Part shown: positions 37,876 to 46,723 of the stretch, one piece after another
Layout: the number at the start of each line of letters is the position of its first letter
Position numbering within the stretch: position 1 is the first letter of the stretch
NCBI RefSeq assembly: GCF_010727125.1
Contig: NZ_AP022564.1
Coordinates: 3,162,001-3,226,000 of the forward strand
Direction: 5' to 3'
Source: Mycolicibacter terrae
GTDB taxonomy: Bacteria > Actinomycetota > Actinomycetes > Mycobacteriales > Mycobacteriaceae
DNA length: 64,000 bases
The notes under the pieces: model-generated
Told to the model about the DNA's origin: nothing
The model's database searches: none
Seen by the model: only the letters and a program-made list of their open reading frames with translations
Translations under genes and position numbers: made by a program

Positions 37876-38730
37876 ATGGGGATCCGGGTGGCGCGGCGGT
37901 CGGCGATCACGCTGGCCACCGCGGGCGCGCTCGCTTCCGGCGGCACCCTCTACCTGGGTCTACGCAATCTGTTGGCCGGCCAGGCCGACATGGCCCGCCA
38001 AACCATCCCCAGGGCGTGCGAGATCCCGCCGCGCGCCGATGGGATATACGTTGCCGGCGAGGCAACGGTTCAGCGTTTTCAGCGCGGCGTGAGCGTCGAT
38101 GTGCACCTGATGATCTTCGGTGACTCGACCGGGACCGGCTACGGCTGCTGTTCAGCCGAGGAGGTCCCCGGCGCGCTGATCGCCAGGGCACTGGCGGAGC
38201 GGACCGGTAAGCGGATTCGCCTGAGCACCAAGGCGATCGTGGGCGCCACCTCCAAGGGACTCGCCGGGCAGGTCGACGCGATGTTCGTCGCCGGGCCCCC
38301 ACCGGACGCCGCGGTGATCATGATCGGCGCGAACGACGTCACCGCGCTCAACGGCATCGCCGGTTCGGCACAGCGACTGCACGCGGCGGTGAAACGGTTG
38401 CATGCCAGCGGTGCGGTGGTGGTCGTCGGCACCTGCCCCGATTTCAAGGCGGTCAGCGCGATCCCGCAACCGCTGCGCTGGGTCGCGCACGCCCGGGGGC
38501 GGCAGCTGGCCCGCGCCCAGGCCCAGGCGGTCGTGGCCGCCGGTGGTATCGCCGTCCCGTTCGCCGATCTCCGCGTGCCGGCGTTTCGGGACTGCCCCGG
38601 GCTGCTGTTCGCCCAGGACCAGTACCACCCGTCGGCGGCGGGGTATGCGCTGGCGGCGAGTCAGGTGATCCCGGCGCTGTGCGCCGCGCTGGACGAGGCC
38701 GATTCACTCGCGGTGGCTCCGTCGGACTAG
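37876..38730 (+). CDS. SGNH/GDSL-type esterase, membrane-anchored
   Basis: The 284-residue protein has an N-terminal hydrophobic segment (about 10-32) acting as anchor or uncleaved signal. SGNH hydrolase blocks are present: block I F-G-D-S-T-G with serine near 84, block III G-A-N-D near residue 155, and block V D-Q-Y-H-P-S-A near 248-254. It resembles Rv1075c, described as a cell-wall-associated GDSL esterase. The CC pair after the nucleophile (G-Y-G-C-C-S) is unusual. It precedes fadA3 by 34 nt. Confidence 0.87.
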   Translation: MGIRVARRSAITLATAGALASGGTLYLGLRNLLAGQADMARQTIPRACEIPPRADGIYVAGEATVQRFQRGVSVDVHLMIFGDSTGTGYGCCSAEEVPGALIARALAERTGKRIRLSTKAIVGATSKGLAGQVDAMFVAGPPPDAAVIMIGANDVTALNGIAGSAQRLHAAVKRLHASGAVVVVGTCPDFKAVSAIPQPLRWVAHARGRQLARAQAQAVVAAGGIAVPFADLRVPAFRDCPGLLFAQDQYHPSAAGYALAASQVIPALCAALDEADSLAVAPSD

Positions 38731-38764
38731 ATTCGGCTGAATACCCGATCTCAAGGAGTCCGAA

Positions 38765-39982
38765 GTGCCCGAAGCTGTCATCGTCTCAACTGCTCGTTCA
38801 CCGATCGGCCGGGCCGGTAAGGGATCGCTGGTCACCATCCGGCCCGACGACCTGGCCGCCCAGATGGTGCGCGCCGCGCTGGACAAGGTGCCCGAGCTGA
38901 ACCCGCACCAGATCGACGACCTGATGATGGGCTGCGGACAGCCGGGCGGCGCGTCCGGCTACAACATCGGCCGCGTCGTCTCGGTGCTGCTCGGCTACGA
39001 CTTCCTGCCGGGCACCACGGTGAACCGGTACTGCTCGTCGTCGCTGCAGACCACCCGGATGGCGTTCCACGCGATCAAGGCCGGCGAGGGCGACGCGTTC
39101 ATCTCCGCCGGGGTGGAGACCGTGTCGCAGTTCGGCATCGGCGCCGCTGACGGTGCCCCGAACAGCAAGAACTCGCTGTTCAACGACGCCATGGCCCGCT
39201 CCGAGGCGGCCGCCGCGGGCGCCGAGGAATGGCACGACCCGCGGGCCGACGGCAACCTGCCCGACGTCTACATCGCGATGGGCCAGACCGCCGAGAACGT
39301 CGTGCTGCACACCGGGATCAGCCGCGAAGACCAGGACCACTGGGGTGTGCGCAGCCAGAACCGCGCCGAGGAGGCCATCAACAGCGGCTTCTTCGCCCGG
39401 GAGATCTCCCCGGTCACCTTGCCGGACGGCACCGTGGTGAGCACCGACGACGGTCCGCGCGCCGGCACCACCTACGAGAAGATCAGCCAGCTCAAGCCGG
39501 TGTTCCGTCCCAACGGCACGATCACCGCCGGTAACGCCTGCCCGCTCAATGACGGCGCGGCCGCGGTGATCATCACCAGCGACACCAAGGCCAAGCAGCT
39601 CGGCCTCAAGCCGTTGGCCAGGATCGTGGCCACCGGGGTTTCCGGCCTGTCGCCGGAGATCATGGGCCTCGGCCCGATCGAGGCGGTCAAGAAGGCGCTG
39701 ACGAACGCGAAGATGTCGGTCTCCGACATCGACCTGTTCGAGATCAACGAGGCCTTCGCCGTGCAGGTGCTGGGCTCAGCCCGCGAGCTCGGTATCGACG
39801 AGGACAAGCTCAACGTGTCCGGTGGGGCGATCGCGCTGGGCCACCCGTTCGGTATGACCGGCGCCCGCATCACCGCCACCCTGCTGAACAACCTGGCCAC
39901 CCACGACAAACAGTTCGGCGTGGAGACCATGTGCGTGGGCGGTGGCCAGGGCATGGCGATGGTCGTCGAGCGGCTGTCCTAG
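38765..39982 (+). CDS. fadA3: Acetyl-CoA C-acyltransferase (thiolase)
   Basis: The thiolase carries out the last step of fatty-acid beta-oxidation or condenses acyl-CoA units. It has 405 residues from GTG 38765, preceded by AAGGAG. Catalytic residues are C90 in V-N-R-Y-C-S-S-S-L, the histidine of G-G-A-I-A-L-G-H-P-F-G and the cysteine of M-C-V-G-G-G-Q-G. Matches FadA3 (Rv1074c by memory). The 64-bp palindrome just beyond its stop may terminate the transcript. Confidence 0.94.
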   Translation: MPEAVIVSTARSPIGRAGKGSLVTIRPDDLAAQMVRAALDKVPELNPHQIDDLMMGCGQPGGASGYNIGRVVSVLLGYDFLPGTTVNRYCSSSLQTTRMAFHAIKAGEGDAFISAGVETVSQFGIGAADGAPNSKNSLFNDAMARSEAAAAGAEEWHDPRADGNLPDVYIAMGQTAENVVLHTGISREDQDHWGVRSQNRAEEAINSGFFAREISPVTLPDGTVVSTDDGPRAGTTYEKISQLKPVFRPNGTITAGNACPLNDGAAAVIITSDTKAKQLGLKPLARIVATGVSGLSPEIMGLGPIEAVKKALTNAKMSVSDIDLFEINEAFAVQVLGSARELGIDEDKLNVSGGAIALGHPFGMTGARITATLLNNLATHDKQFGVETMCVGGGQGMAMVVERLS

Positions 39983-39990
39983 TTCCATTT

Positions 39991-40054
39991 CGTTGACTCT
40001 GCGCTCAGGGCGGGAAAGTTCGAGTAACCCCCGCCCTGGGCGCAGAGTCATTTT
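39991..40054 (-). repeat. 64-bp palindromic repeat, copy 1
   Basis: Copy 1 reads on the minus strand from 40054 to 39991. Its arms (39994-40014 and 40030-40050) form a 21-bp stem with one G-T pair and a 15-nt loop. It is 57/64 identical to copy 2, which lies in the opposite orientation on the other side of the DUF559 gene. The DUF559 stop codon (40048-40050) is part of the repeat. It also sits between convergent genes, so it can act as a bidirectional terminator. Confidence 0.85.
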
Positions 40055-40893
40055 CGCCTCAGGAGGTCCCACGCGCTTCGGACACGGCGGACCACGTCAT
40101 AGCCGCGGTGTTCGGCGAGAACCGTGACGTGCGTCCAGCCCGCCTGCCGGATGTACTCCAGACGCTCGACGTCCTTCACAAACTGCGACCGATCGGTCCG
40201 ATGTTGGTCGCCGTCGTACTCGACCGCGAGCATGATGTCCTGCCAACCCATGTCGAGGAAGTACTTCGGATAACCGTCGGGACCGAGCACAGGGATCTGG
40301 GTCGTCGGCCTGGGAAACCCGGCGTCGCTGAGCAGCAGCCGCAGCCAGGTCTCTTTCGGTGACTGCGCGCCGGCGTCGACGAGGTACAGGGCGGCTTCCA
40401 GCTGGCGCAGCCCTCGGGTGTGACGATGCCGCGACGCCAGTTGAGCCACATCGTCGATCTTGAAATGCGTGGCGTTGGCCAGTGCGTCGAGTCTGGCGAC
40501 TGCCTGACGCAACGGGCCGCGTCGGCCCAGGTCGAAGGCGGTGCGCTCGGGAGTGGTGGCGACGACGCCGGCGAGGTGCTGGGATTCGCCGTCCAAGATG
40601 AGGTCGGCACGGGTCTTGACGCCGTGCGGGGCTCGCGCGTTACGCCAGATCAGTTCGACGGTCGCGTCGTCGGCGATCCAGTTCGCCCCGTGCAGGGCGG
40701 ACGCCGCTAAGCCGGAAACGACCGCCTGGCGCTGCGACCACAGCCAGGCGGCCTGCGTCCGGTGCAGGAGCGTGGGTTCGGCGCGCTTTTCCTGGTAGAC
40801 GTTCGGCAGGACTGCGGTGTGGAACCGGCGCAGCTCATGGCGGCTTAAAGTTCCAGCGGCTAACGCCTCACTACCGATGAATGGTTGTCCCAT
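40048..40893 (-). CDS. DUF559 (Vsr-like nuclease fold) protein
   Basis: The 281-residue protein has an N-terminal helical part resembling AbiEi-like DNA-binding/antitoxin regions and a C-terminal DUF559 domain. In that domain the pattern Y-F-L-D-M-G-W followed by V-E-Y-D-G-D-Q-H and a later lysine resembles the catalytic D...ExK-like core of Vsr/PD-(D/E)XK nucleases. Corresponds in position to Rv1073 by memory. The substrate is unknown. Its stop codon is supplied by palindromic repeat copy 1, and copy 2 lies 31 nt upstream of its start, so gene and repeats may travel together. Confidence 0.82.
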   Translation of the reverse strand: MGQPFIGSEALAAGTLSRHELRRFHTAVLPNVYQEKRAEPTLLHRTQAAWLWSQRQAVVSGLAASALHGANWIADDATVELIWRNARAPHGVKTRADLILDGESQHLAGVVATTPERTAFDLGRRGPLRQAVARLDALANATHFKIDDVAQLASRHRHTRGLRQLEAALYLVDAGAQSPKETWLRLLLSDAGFPRPTTQIPVLGPDGYPKYFLDMGWQDIMLAVEYDGDQHRTDRSQFVKDVERLEYIRQAGWTHVTVLAEHRGYDVVRRVRSAWDLLRRK

Positions 40894-40924
40894 GTCGGCA
40901 TGCTGCCCGGGGCCACCGACACAA

Positions 40925-40988
40925 AAAATGACTCTGCGCTGAGGGCGGGTGCTACTCGCACTTTCGCGCCCTCAGCGCAGAGTCAACG
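40925..40988 (+). repeat. 64-bp palindromic repeat, copy 2
   Basis: Copy 2 reads on the plus strand. Its arms at 40929-40947 and 40967-40985 form a perfect 19-bp stem with a 19-nt loop that contains the shared TACTCG-N-ACTTT. Only 7 of 64 positions differ from copy 1. It lies between the DUF559 start and the stop of the Bax-inhibitor-like gene. Confidence 0.85.
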
Positions 40989-41003
40989 GGGAAAGCTAAG
41001 TCG

Positions 41004-41867
41004 CTACTCGCTCTGGAAGTAGCTGAGCAGGCGCAGGATCTCCAGGTACAGCCAGACCAGCGTTACCGTCAGGCCGAGTGCGATACCCCAGGCCGCCTTC
41101 TCCGGCGCCCCGGCGCGAATCAGCTGATCCGCCGCGTCGAAGTCGATCAGGAAGCTGAACGCGGCAATGCCGATGCACACCAGCGAGAAGATGATCGACA
41201 GGGTCCCGCCGCTGCGCAGACCCAGACCCTCACCACCGCCGACGCCGAACAGCGACAACACCAGGTTGCCGATCATCAGGGCCAGCACACCGAACAACGC
41301 GCCGACAAGCATCCGGGTGAACTTCGGGGTGACGCGGATTGCGCCGGTCTTGTAGACGACAAGCATGCCGCCGAACACCCCCAGGGTGCCCATCACGGCC
41401 TGGCCGATCATCGAGCCGGCGTTACTGGCCCCCACCGTGACCGCGGTCAGCACGAAGGAGATGGCCCCCAGGAACAGGCCCTCCAGCACCGCGTAGCTGA
41501 GCACCAGGGCCTTGCTGTCCTGCTTGCGGGCGAACATGGCCACCATGACCAGCGCCAGCCCGCCGAACGCGCCGATGAAGGTCAGCGGACCGGCCAGCGC
41601 CTGATTGGCCGAGACCAGGAAGAAGGACACGATCGCGGCGACGCTGAGCACCCCCAGCGTCATGCCGGTCTTGGTGACGACGTCATCGATGGTGAGCGGA
41701 CGACTGACCTCCCGCCGGTAGTCAGTCTGCGGGCTCTGTAGCCCGGGGTAACCCTGGCTCATCTGCTGGGCTGCGCCGGCGGAGGCTTGACCCAAGCCGG
41801 TTCCGAACTGCGCGTAACCGCCCTGTTTGGGCAATGAACGAAATACCGGGTTGCTGGTTTCCCGCAC
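41004..41867 (-). CDS. Bax inhibitor-1-like (YccA/BI-1 family) membrane protein
   Basis: The start is taken as GTG 41867 (V-R-E-T-S-N-P-V-F-R-S-L-P), a form I recall for Rv1072, giving 287 residues; the frame is open to 41906. A polar, Gln/Gly-rich N-terminus of about 70 residues precedes seven hydrophobic helices. The end is a charged tail after L-W-L-Y-L-E-I-L-R-L-L-S-Y-F. BI-1 family proteins are pH-sensitive calcium leak channels in studied bacteria; function here is inferred. Divergent from echA9. Confidence 0.88.
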   Translation of the reverse strand: MRETSNPVFRSLPKQGGYAQFGTGLGQASAGAAQQMSQGYPGLQSPQTDYRREVSRPLTIDDVVTKTGMTLGVLSVAAIVSFFLVSANQALAGPLTFIGAFGGLALVMVAMFARKQDSKALVLSYAVLEGLFLGAISFVLTAVTVGASNAGSMIGQAVMGTLGVFGGMLVVYKTGAIRVTPKFTRMLVGALFGVLALMIGNLVLSLFGVGGGEGLGLRSGGTLSIIFSLVCIGIAAFSFLIDFDAADQLIRAGAPEKAAWGIALGLTVTLVWLYLEILRLLSYFQSE

Positions 41868-42020
41868 CTTCCCGATCCTCTCTGATGCTGTCTTGTGCTC
41901 TGACACGGAGATGTGCGAACAACTTGATCAACGTTCCGCGACCCGCCGGGGTTCCCAACAGACTGCGGGCCGTTCTTCCGCCAAACCTTACCCGCGGATG
42001 GGCGACCGGGGGTAGGGATC

Positions 42021-42026
42021 TACATT
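42021..42026 (+). promoter_or_regulatory. -10 hexamer of echA9, leaderless
   Basis: TACATT fits TANNNT and lies 8 nt before GTG 42035. This favours a leaderless start at that GTG, although a GAAGG is also present very close to the start. Confidence 0.45.
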
Positions 42027-42034
42027 GCGAAGGC

Positions 42035-43072
42035 GTGACAGGTGAATCTGACGAGGTACTGGCCCGCGTCGAGAACGGGGTCGGGCTGCTGACCCTGAAC
42101 CGTCCGCAGGCGATCAACTCCCTGAACCTGCCGATGGTGGCCGCGATGACCGCGGCGCTGACGGCCTGGGCTGATGATCCGGCCGTCACCGCGGTGGTGC
42201 TGTCGGGGGCCGGCGAGCGCGGGTTGTGCGCCGGTGGGGATGTGGTCGCGATCTATCACAGCGCCAAGGCCGACGGTGCGGACGCGCGGCGTTTCTGGCA
42301 CGACGAGTACCTCCTCAACGCGCAGATCGGCGCGTTCGCCAAGCCGTACGTGTCCCTGATGGACGGCATCGTGATGGGCGGCGGGGTGGGGGTCGGCGCG
42401 CACGCCAACACCCGCGTGGTCACCGATACCACGAAGATGGCGATGCCCGAGGTGGGTATCGGCTTCATTCCCGATGTCGGAGGCACCTATCTGCTGTCGC
42501 GCGCACCGGGGCACCTGGGTCTGCACGCGGCGCTGACCGGTGCACCGTTTTCCGGGGCCGATGCCATCGCGCTGGGTTTCGCCGACCACTTCGTGCCGCA
42601 CGACGCAGTGGGTGACTTCACCGCGACGATCCTCGCCGACGGGGTCGCCGAGGCACTGCAGCGTCACGCGGTCGAGCCGCCTCCGAGCCCGCTTGCCGCA
42701 CAACGCGACTGGATCGATGAGTGCTACGCCCATGACACGGTCGCCGAGATCGTGGCGGCGCTGGCCGGCCATGGCAGCGCCGGCGCCGGCGCCGCCGCCG
42801 AACTGATCGGCACCCGCTCACCGATCGCCTGTGCGGTGACGCTGGAATCGGTGCGCCGGGCGGGCAGACTGGCCACCTTGCACGATGTTCTGGTCCAGGA
42901 GTTCCGGGTGTCGACCGCCTCGCTGCGCTCGCATGACCTGGTGGAGGGCATCCGCGCCCAGTTGGTCGACAAGGACCGCAACCCGCAGTGGTCACCGGCG
43001 AGTCTGGCCGAGGTGAGCGCCGCCGACATCGAGACCTATTTCGCCCCCGCCGAACCCGATCTAGTTCTTTAA
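42035..43072 (+). CDS. echA9: Enoyl-CoA hydratase/3-hydroxyisobutyryl-CoA hydrolase family
   Basis: The GTG at 42035 gives 345 residues, the length I recall for EchA9 (Rv1071c); the frame is open upstream to 41834 without a ribosome site. The crotonase fold is shown by [12 protein letters not shown], and the segment [14 protein letters not shown] carries the glutamate and aspartate used by 3-hydroxyisobutyryl-CoA hydrolases. Valine catabolism or beta-oxidation is therefore likely. echA8 starts 11 nt downstream, so the two are cotranscribed. Confidence 0.88.
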   Translation: MTGESDEVLARVENGVGLLTLNRPQAINSLNLPMVAAMTAALTAWADDPAVTAVVLSGAGERGLCAGGDVVAIYHSAKADGADARRFWHDEYLLNAQIGAFAKPYVSLMDGIVMGGGVGVGAHANTRVVTDTTKMAMPEVGIGFIPDVGGTYLLSRAPGHLGLHAALTGAPFSGADAIALGFADHFVPHDAVGDFTATILADGVAEALQRHAVEPPPSPLAAQRDWIDECYAHDTVAEIVAALAGHGSAGAGAAAELIGTRSPIACAVTLESVRRAGRLATLHDVLVQEFRVSTASLRSHDLVEGIRAQLVDKDRNPQWSPASLAEVSAADIETYFAPAEPDLVL

Positions 43073-43083
43073 GGAGTCTTCCC

Positions 43084-43866
43084 ATGGCCCAGAACACCTA
43101 CGAAACGATTCTCGTCGACCGCGACGGGCGCGTCGGCACCATCACCTTGAACCGGCCGCAGGCGCTCAATGCGCTCAACAGCCAGGTGATGAACGAAGTC
43201 ACCACCGCCGCTGCCGAATTCGATTCCGATCCGGGAATCGGCGCGATCATCATCACCGGCAGCGCCAAGGCGTTCGCCGCGGGTGCGGATATCAAGGAGA
43301 TGGCGGAGAAGAGTTTCGCCGACGTGTTCGCCGCCGACTTCTTCGCCGCCTGGTCCAAGCTGGCCGCGGTGCGCACCCCGACCATCGCCGCAGTGGCCGG
43401 ACACGCCCTGGGTGGCGGTTGCGAACTGGCGATGATGTGCGACGTGCTGATCGCCGCCGACACCGCCAAATTCGGCCAGCCCGAGATCAAACTCGGTGTG
43501 CTGCCCGGCATGGGCGGCTCCCAGCGACTGACCCGGGCCATCGGCAAGGCCAAGGCGATGGATCTGATCCTGACCGGCCGCACCATCGATGCCGCCGAGG
43601 CCGAACGCAGCGGACTGGTCTCGCGCGTGGTGCCGGCCGAGGACCTGTTGGCCGAAGCCAACAAGGTCGCTGCCACCATCGCGGGCATGAGCCTGTCTGC
43701 GGCCCGAATGGCCAAGGAGGCCGTCAACCGGGCATTCGAATCCACCCTGGCCGAGGGACTGCTCTACGAACGCCGACTGTTCCACTCGGCGTTCGCCACC
43801 GACGACCAGACCGAGGGCATGGCGGCCTTCACCGAAAAGCGCGCACCGAACTTCACCCACCGCTAG
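43084..43866 (+). CDS. echA8: Enoyl-CoA hydratase
   Basis: The 260-residue protein has an AAGGAG site 8 nt before ATG 43084. It is a canonical crotonase: oxyanion hole A-A-G-A-D-I-K-E-M, catalytic glutamates in [11 protein letters not shown] and [16 protein letters not shown]. It hydrates trans-2-enoyl-CoA in beta-oxidation. Matches EchA8 (Rv1070c by memory). Followed 3 nt later by the membrane hydrolase gene, so echA9-echA8-hydrolase form one unit. Confidence 0.94.
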   Translation: MAQNTYETILVDRDGRVGTITLNRPQALNALNSQVMNEVTTAAAEFDSDPGIGAIIITGSAKAFAAGADIKEMAEKSFADVFAADFFAAWSKLAAVRTPTIAAVAGHALGGGCELAMMCDVLIAADTAKFGQPEIKLGVLPGMGGSQRLTRAIGKAKAMDLILTGRTIDAAEAERSGLVSRVVPAEDLLAEANKVAATIAGMSLSAARMAKEAVNRAFESTLAEGLLYERRLFHSAFATDDQTEGMAAFTEKRAPNFTHR

Positions 43867-43869
43867 CCC

Positions 43870-45528
43870 ATGGCCCGACCGGCCGAAAGGCCTTGGTGGA
43901 TTCGGCATTACACCTACACCGGCACCGCGATGGGCTTGGTGTTCATCTGGTTGTCGATGACCCCGTCGCTGCTGCCGCGCGGGCCGCTGTTCCAAGGCCT
44001 GGTCAGCGGCGCGTCCGGCGCCGCCGGTTACGGCCTCGGGGTGCTCATCGTGTGGCTGGTGCGCTACATGCGTTCGGCGGACAGCAGCCCGCCGGCGCCG
44101 GGCTGGGCCTGGGCGGTGCTGATCCCGACCGCCGTGGTCATCCACCTGGTGATGATCGTCCGCGTCTACCACTGGCAGCGGCAGCTGCGCTCGCTGATGG
44201 ATGTGCCGCAGCTGGCCTGGTACTGCTTCCCGATGGCAGGCGGGCTGGCGGTGCTGACGCTGTTCGTGCTGGTGGAGATCGGGCAGGTGGTCCGTATGGT
44301 GGGCCGCGCACTGGCACGTCAGCTCAACCGCGTTGCGCCGCGGCGTGTTTCGCTGGTGGTGACGGTGGCCCTGCTGCTGGGGCTGACCATCGCGTTGCTC
44401 AACGGCGTGGTGGTCAAGTTCAGTATGCGCACGCTGAACAAAACGTTCGCCGGCGTCAACGCCGAGATGGACCCCGACCAGGCCGCGCCGCCGACCCCGC
44501 TACGTTCCGGCGGCCCGCAGTCGCTGGCCTCCTGGGAGTCGCTGGGCCATCAGGGCCGTATCTTCGTGGCCGGCGGACCGACCCTCGCACAGCTCACCGC
44601 GTTCAACGGCACGCCGGCTGCCGAACCGATCCGTGCCTATGCCGGACTCAATTCGGCTGACGGGATCATGGCGACCGCCGAACTGGCCGCGGCGGAACTG
44701 GCGCGAACCGGTGGGCTGAACCGCACCGTGGTGGCCGTGGCGACCACGACCGGCACCGGCTGGATCAACGAGGCGGAGGCCTCCGCCCTGGAGTACATGT
44801 TCAACGGCGATACCGCGATCGTGGGCATGCAGTATTCATTCCTGCCCAGCTGGTTGTCCTTCCTGGTCGACAAGGAGAACGCCCGCCAGGCGGGACAGGC
44901 ATTGTTCGAGGCGGTCGACAAACGGGTACGGGCCATGCCGGAATCCCGACGCCCCAAACTGGTGGTGTTCGGGGAGAGCCTCGGGTCGTTCGGCGGTGAG
45001 GCGCCATTCATGAACCTCAACAACGTGCTGGCGCGCACCGACGGAGCACTGTTCTCCGGGCCGACGTTTCAAAACACCATCTGGAAAGACCTGACCGTCA
45101 ACCGCGATCCCGGCTCCCCGCAATGGCTTCCGATTTACGACGACGGCCACAACGTGCGCTTCATCGCCCGCCCCGGCGACCTGGACCGGCCGCACGCGCC
45201 CTGGGGCGCACCGGAGTCCCCGCGGGTGGTGTACCTGCAGCACGCCTCCGACCCGATCGCCCGGTGGAATCCCGACTTGCTGTTCAAGAAACCGGACTGG
45301 CTGGCCGAGGCGCGAGGCTACGACGTTCTGCCGCAGGTGCAGTGGAAACCGATCGTGACGTTCCTGCAGGTCTCAGCGGACATGGCGGTGGCGGTCGACG
45401 TACCCGACGGCCACGGCCATCGCTATGTCGCCGACATCGCCGATGCGTGGGCGGCGGTATTACATCCAGCGGCGTGGACCGCGGAGAAAACCGAGCGGCT
45501 GCGCCCGTTGCTGCACACCGACACCTGA
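43870..45528 (+). CDS. Membrane-anchored alpha/beta hydrolase (Rv1069c-like)
   Basis: The 552-residue protein has five or so hydrophobic helices in the first 190 residues, followed by a soluble alpha/beta-hydrolase domain. A G-E-S-L-G nucleophile elbow lies near residues 372-376 (V-V-F-G-E-S-L-G-S-F-G-G). The domain pair matches the two-part membrane hydrolase family of Rv1069c. Its catalytic domain probably faces the periplasm; the substrate may be a membrane or envelope lipid. It ends directly against the convergent rhodanese gene with no gap. Confidence 0.85.
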   Translation: MARPAERPWWIRHYTYTGTAMGLVFIWLSMTPSLLPRGPLFQGLVSGASGAAGYGLGVLIVWLVRYMRSADSSPPAPGWAWAVLIPTAVVIHLVMIVRVYHWQRQLRSLMDVPQLAWYCFPMAGGLAVLTLFVLVEIGQVVRMVGRALARQLNRVAPRRVSLVVTVALLLGLTIALLNGVVVKFSMRTLNKTFAGVNAEMDPDQAAPPTPLRSGGPQSLASWESLGHQGRIFVAGGPTLAQLTAFNGTPAAEPIRAYAGLNSADGIMATAELAAAELARTGGLNRTVVAVATTTGTGWINEAEASALEYMFNGDTAIVGMQYSFLPSWLSFLVDKENARQAGQALFEAVDKRVRAMPESRRPKLVVFGESLGSFGGEAPFMNLNNVLARTDGALFSGPTFQNTIWKDLTVNRDPGSPQWLPIYDDGHNVRFIARPGDLDRPHAPWGAPESPRVVYLQHASDPIARWNPDLLFKKPDWLAEARGYDVLPQVQWKPIVTFLQVSADMAVAVDVPDGHGHRYVADIADAWAAVLHPAAWTAEKTERLRPLLHTDT

Positions 45529-45927
45529 TCAGTTCGGCTGCGCCAGCACCCCGGCCGCGGCCATGGCGTGAAAACCGCCGATGACGTCGGTGGCGCGGTG
45601 CAGACCCAGATCCACCAGCGCGGCCGCCGCCAGGCTCGAGGTGTAGCCCTCCGAGCACAGGATCACCCACTGCACGTCGTCGTCGAGCGCCTGCGGCAGT
45701 CGGGCGTCGCTGGTGGGGTCGCAGCGCCACTCCAGCACATTGCGCTCGATCACCAGGGCGGTGGGCACCTGGCCCTCCTGCGCGCGCTGGGCTGCCGGCC
45801 GGATGTCGACCAAGATCGCCCCGTCACGCAGCGCCGCGGGCAGCTCGTCAGCGGTCAGCCGGTGCAGCCGTGCGCGCGCCGCGGCGAGCATCGCGTCGAT
45901 GCGACTGCTCACCTGCGCCGTGGTCAC
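45529..45927 (-). CDS. Rhodanese-domain sulfurtransferase
   Basis: This 132-residue single-domain rhodanese has the early I-L-V-D-I-R-P segment and an active-site cysteine C91 in the loop L-C-S-E-G-Y-T-S-S-L-A. It transfers sulfane sulfur from donors such as thiosulfate or persulfides to thiols. Its start overlaps the cysteine dioxygenase stop by 4 nt, so both are made together and probably clear excess cysteine and reactive sulfur. The loop differs from thiosulfate-specific CRxGx[RT], so donor preference is open. Confidence 0.88.
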   Translation of the reverse strand: MTTAQVSSRIDAMLAAARARLHRLTADELPAALRDGAILVDIRPAAQRAQEGQVPTALVIERNVLEWRCDPTSDARLPQALDDDVQWVILCSEGYTSSLAAAALVDLGLHRATDVIGGFHAMAAAGVLAQPN

Positions 45928-46454
45928 GATGCCTCCGGGTGTTCGGTGAGTTCGGTACGTTGCCGGCGCAACGTGTTGTCGGCACCCACGTCGTAGTAGG
46001 ACATCTCGACCAGGGGCGGCGAGTAGGCGTGCACGCTCAGCGTCGGGCCGGGACGTGAGGGTGCCCAGACGACGTCATGCACCCAGCCTCGCGAAAACGC
46101 GGCCTGGTCGCCGGCCTCGAGCCTCCGCTGCGCCAACTTAGTGCCGTCCCAATGGAATTCATCCAGCGAGCCGGTCAGCACGGTCAGCGCTCCGAGCGAG
46201 TCGCCGTGGTCGTGCAGTTCGGTGGCGTGACCGGGCACCCAGCTGATCAGCCAGATGTCGAGCCGGTCGTCACCGTGGATCCGGGTGAACCAGCGACTGT
46301 CGGCGGGCAGGCCGGACACGGGCAGCAGATGCTCGTAGCGGCCGTTCAGGACCGCGTCGGCGGCCAGGTCGGTGGTCTGCAACAGGTCGGGCAGGCGCAA
46401 CGAGCGGGACCGGGAGGCCGAAGGCCGCAACGCGACGGGATCAGCGATAACCAT
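45924..46454 (-). CDS. Cysteine dioxygenase type I
   Basis: The 176-residue cupin oxidises cysteine to cysteine sulfinate using mononuclear iron. Iron ligands are visible as H81 and H83 in L-H-D-H-G-D-S and H126 in G-W-V-H-D. The length suits bacterial CDO. TCTGGAG lies in the ribosome-site region upstream of ATG 46454. The gene lies 55 nt downstream of a short ORF with three cysteine codons in a row and overlaps the rhodanese gene, giving a cysteine-catabolic operon that is plausibly controlled by cysteine supply. Confidence 0.9.
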   Translation of the reverse strand: MVIADPVALRPSASRSRSLRLPDLLQTTDLAADAVLNGRYEHLLPVSGLPADSRWFTRIHGDDRLDIWLISWVPGHATELHDHGDSLGALTVLTGSLDEFHWDGTKLAQRRLEAGDQAAFSRGWVHDVVWAPSRPGPTLSVHAYSPPLVEMSYYDVGADNTLRRQRTELTEHPEAS

Positions 46455-46509
46455 GGGGGAAAACTCCAGAACGGATGGGGTGGATTCGAGACAGGGGTCG
46501 GCGCAGCAC

Positions 46510-46563
46510 TCAGCTGCGGCAACAACAGCCCTGAAATCCCACGTGCTCCATCACGACCGCCAT
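46510..46563 (-). CDS. Poly-cysteine leader ORF (candidate attenuator)
   Basis: The minus strand encodes MAVVMEHVGFQGCCCRS from ATG 46563, ending at TGA 46510-46512. The three cysteine codons TGT TGT TGC are at 46519-46527. A TAGCAT hexamer at 46562-46567 would start RNA near 46554, making a leaderless GTG start at 46554 (or ATG 46551) likely, with a 13-14 residue product. Short leaderless ORFs with polycysteine tracts ahead of sulfur operons have been described in M. smegmatis as cysteine-responsive attenuators. Low cysteinyl-tRNA would stall ribosomes here and alter expression of the dioxygenase. Confidence 0.7.
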   Translation of the reverse strand: MAVVMEHVGFQGCCCRS

Positions 46564-46567
46564 GCTA
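46562..46567 (-). promoter_or_regulatory. -10 hexamer of the cysteine dioxygenase operon
   Basis: TAGCAT fits TANNNT. Counting 7 nt from it gives a start site at 46554, the first base of an in-frame GTG in the poly-cysteine ORF. The rest of the 269-nt gap to the patatin gene at 46724 shows no supported gene. Confidence 0.5.
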
Positions 46568-46723
46568 GGCGGTGGGCGGTACCGGGCGCATCCGCGCGCA
46601 GCGCACACCGCGCGCATTGCGGTCTGCGCGCCACCGGGTTACCCGTCGTGAACTGGTGGTTTAGCCCGGAAATGTGTTTGCAATCACGGTGACGGAAAGG
46701 GTCGGGCCGCCGCGGCCCGCAGA

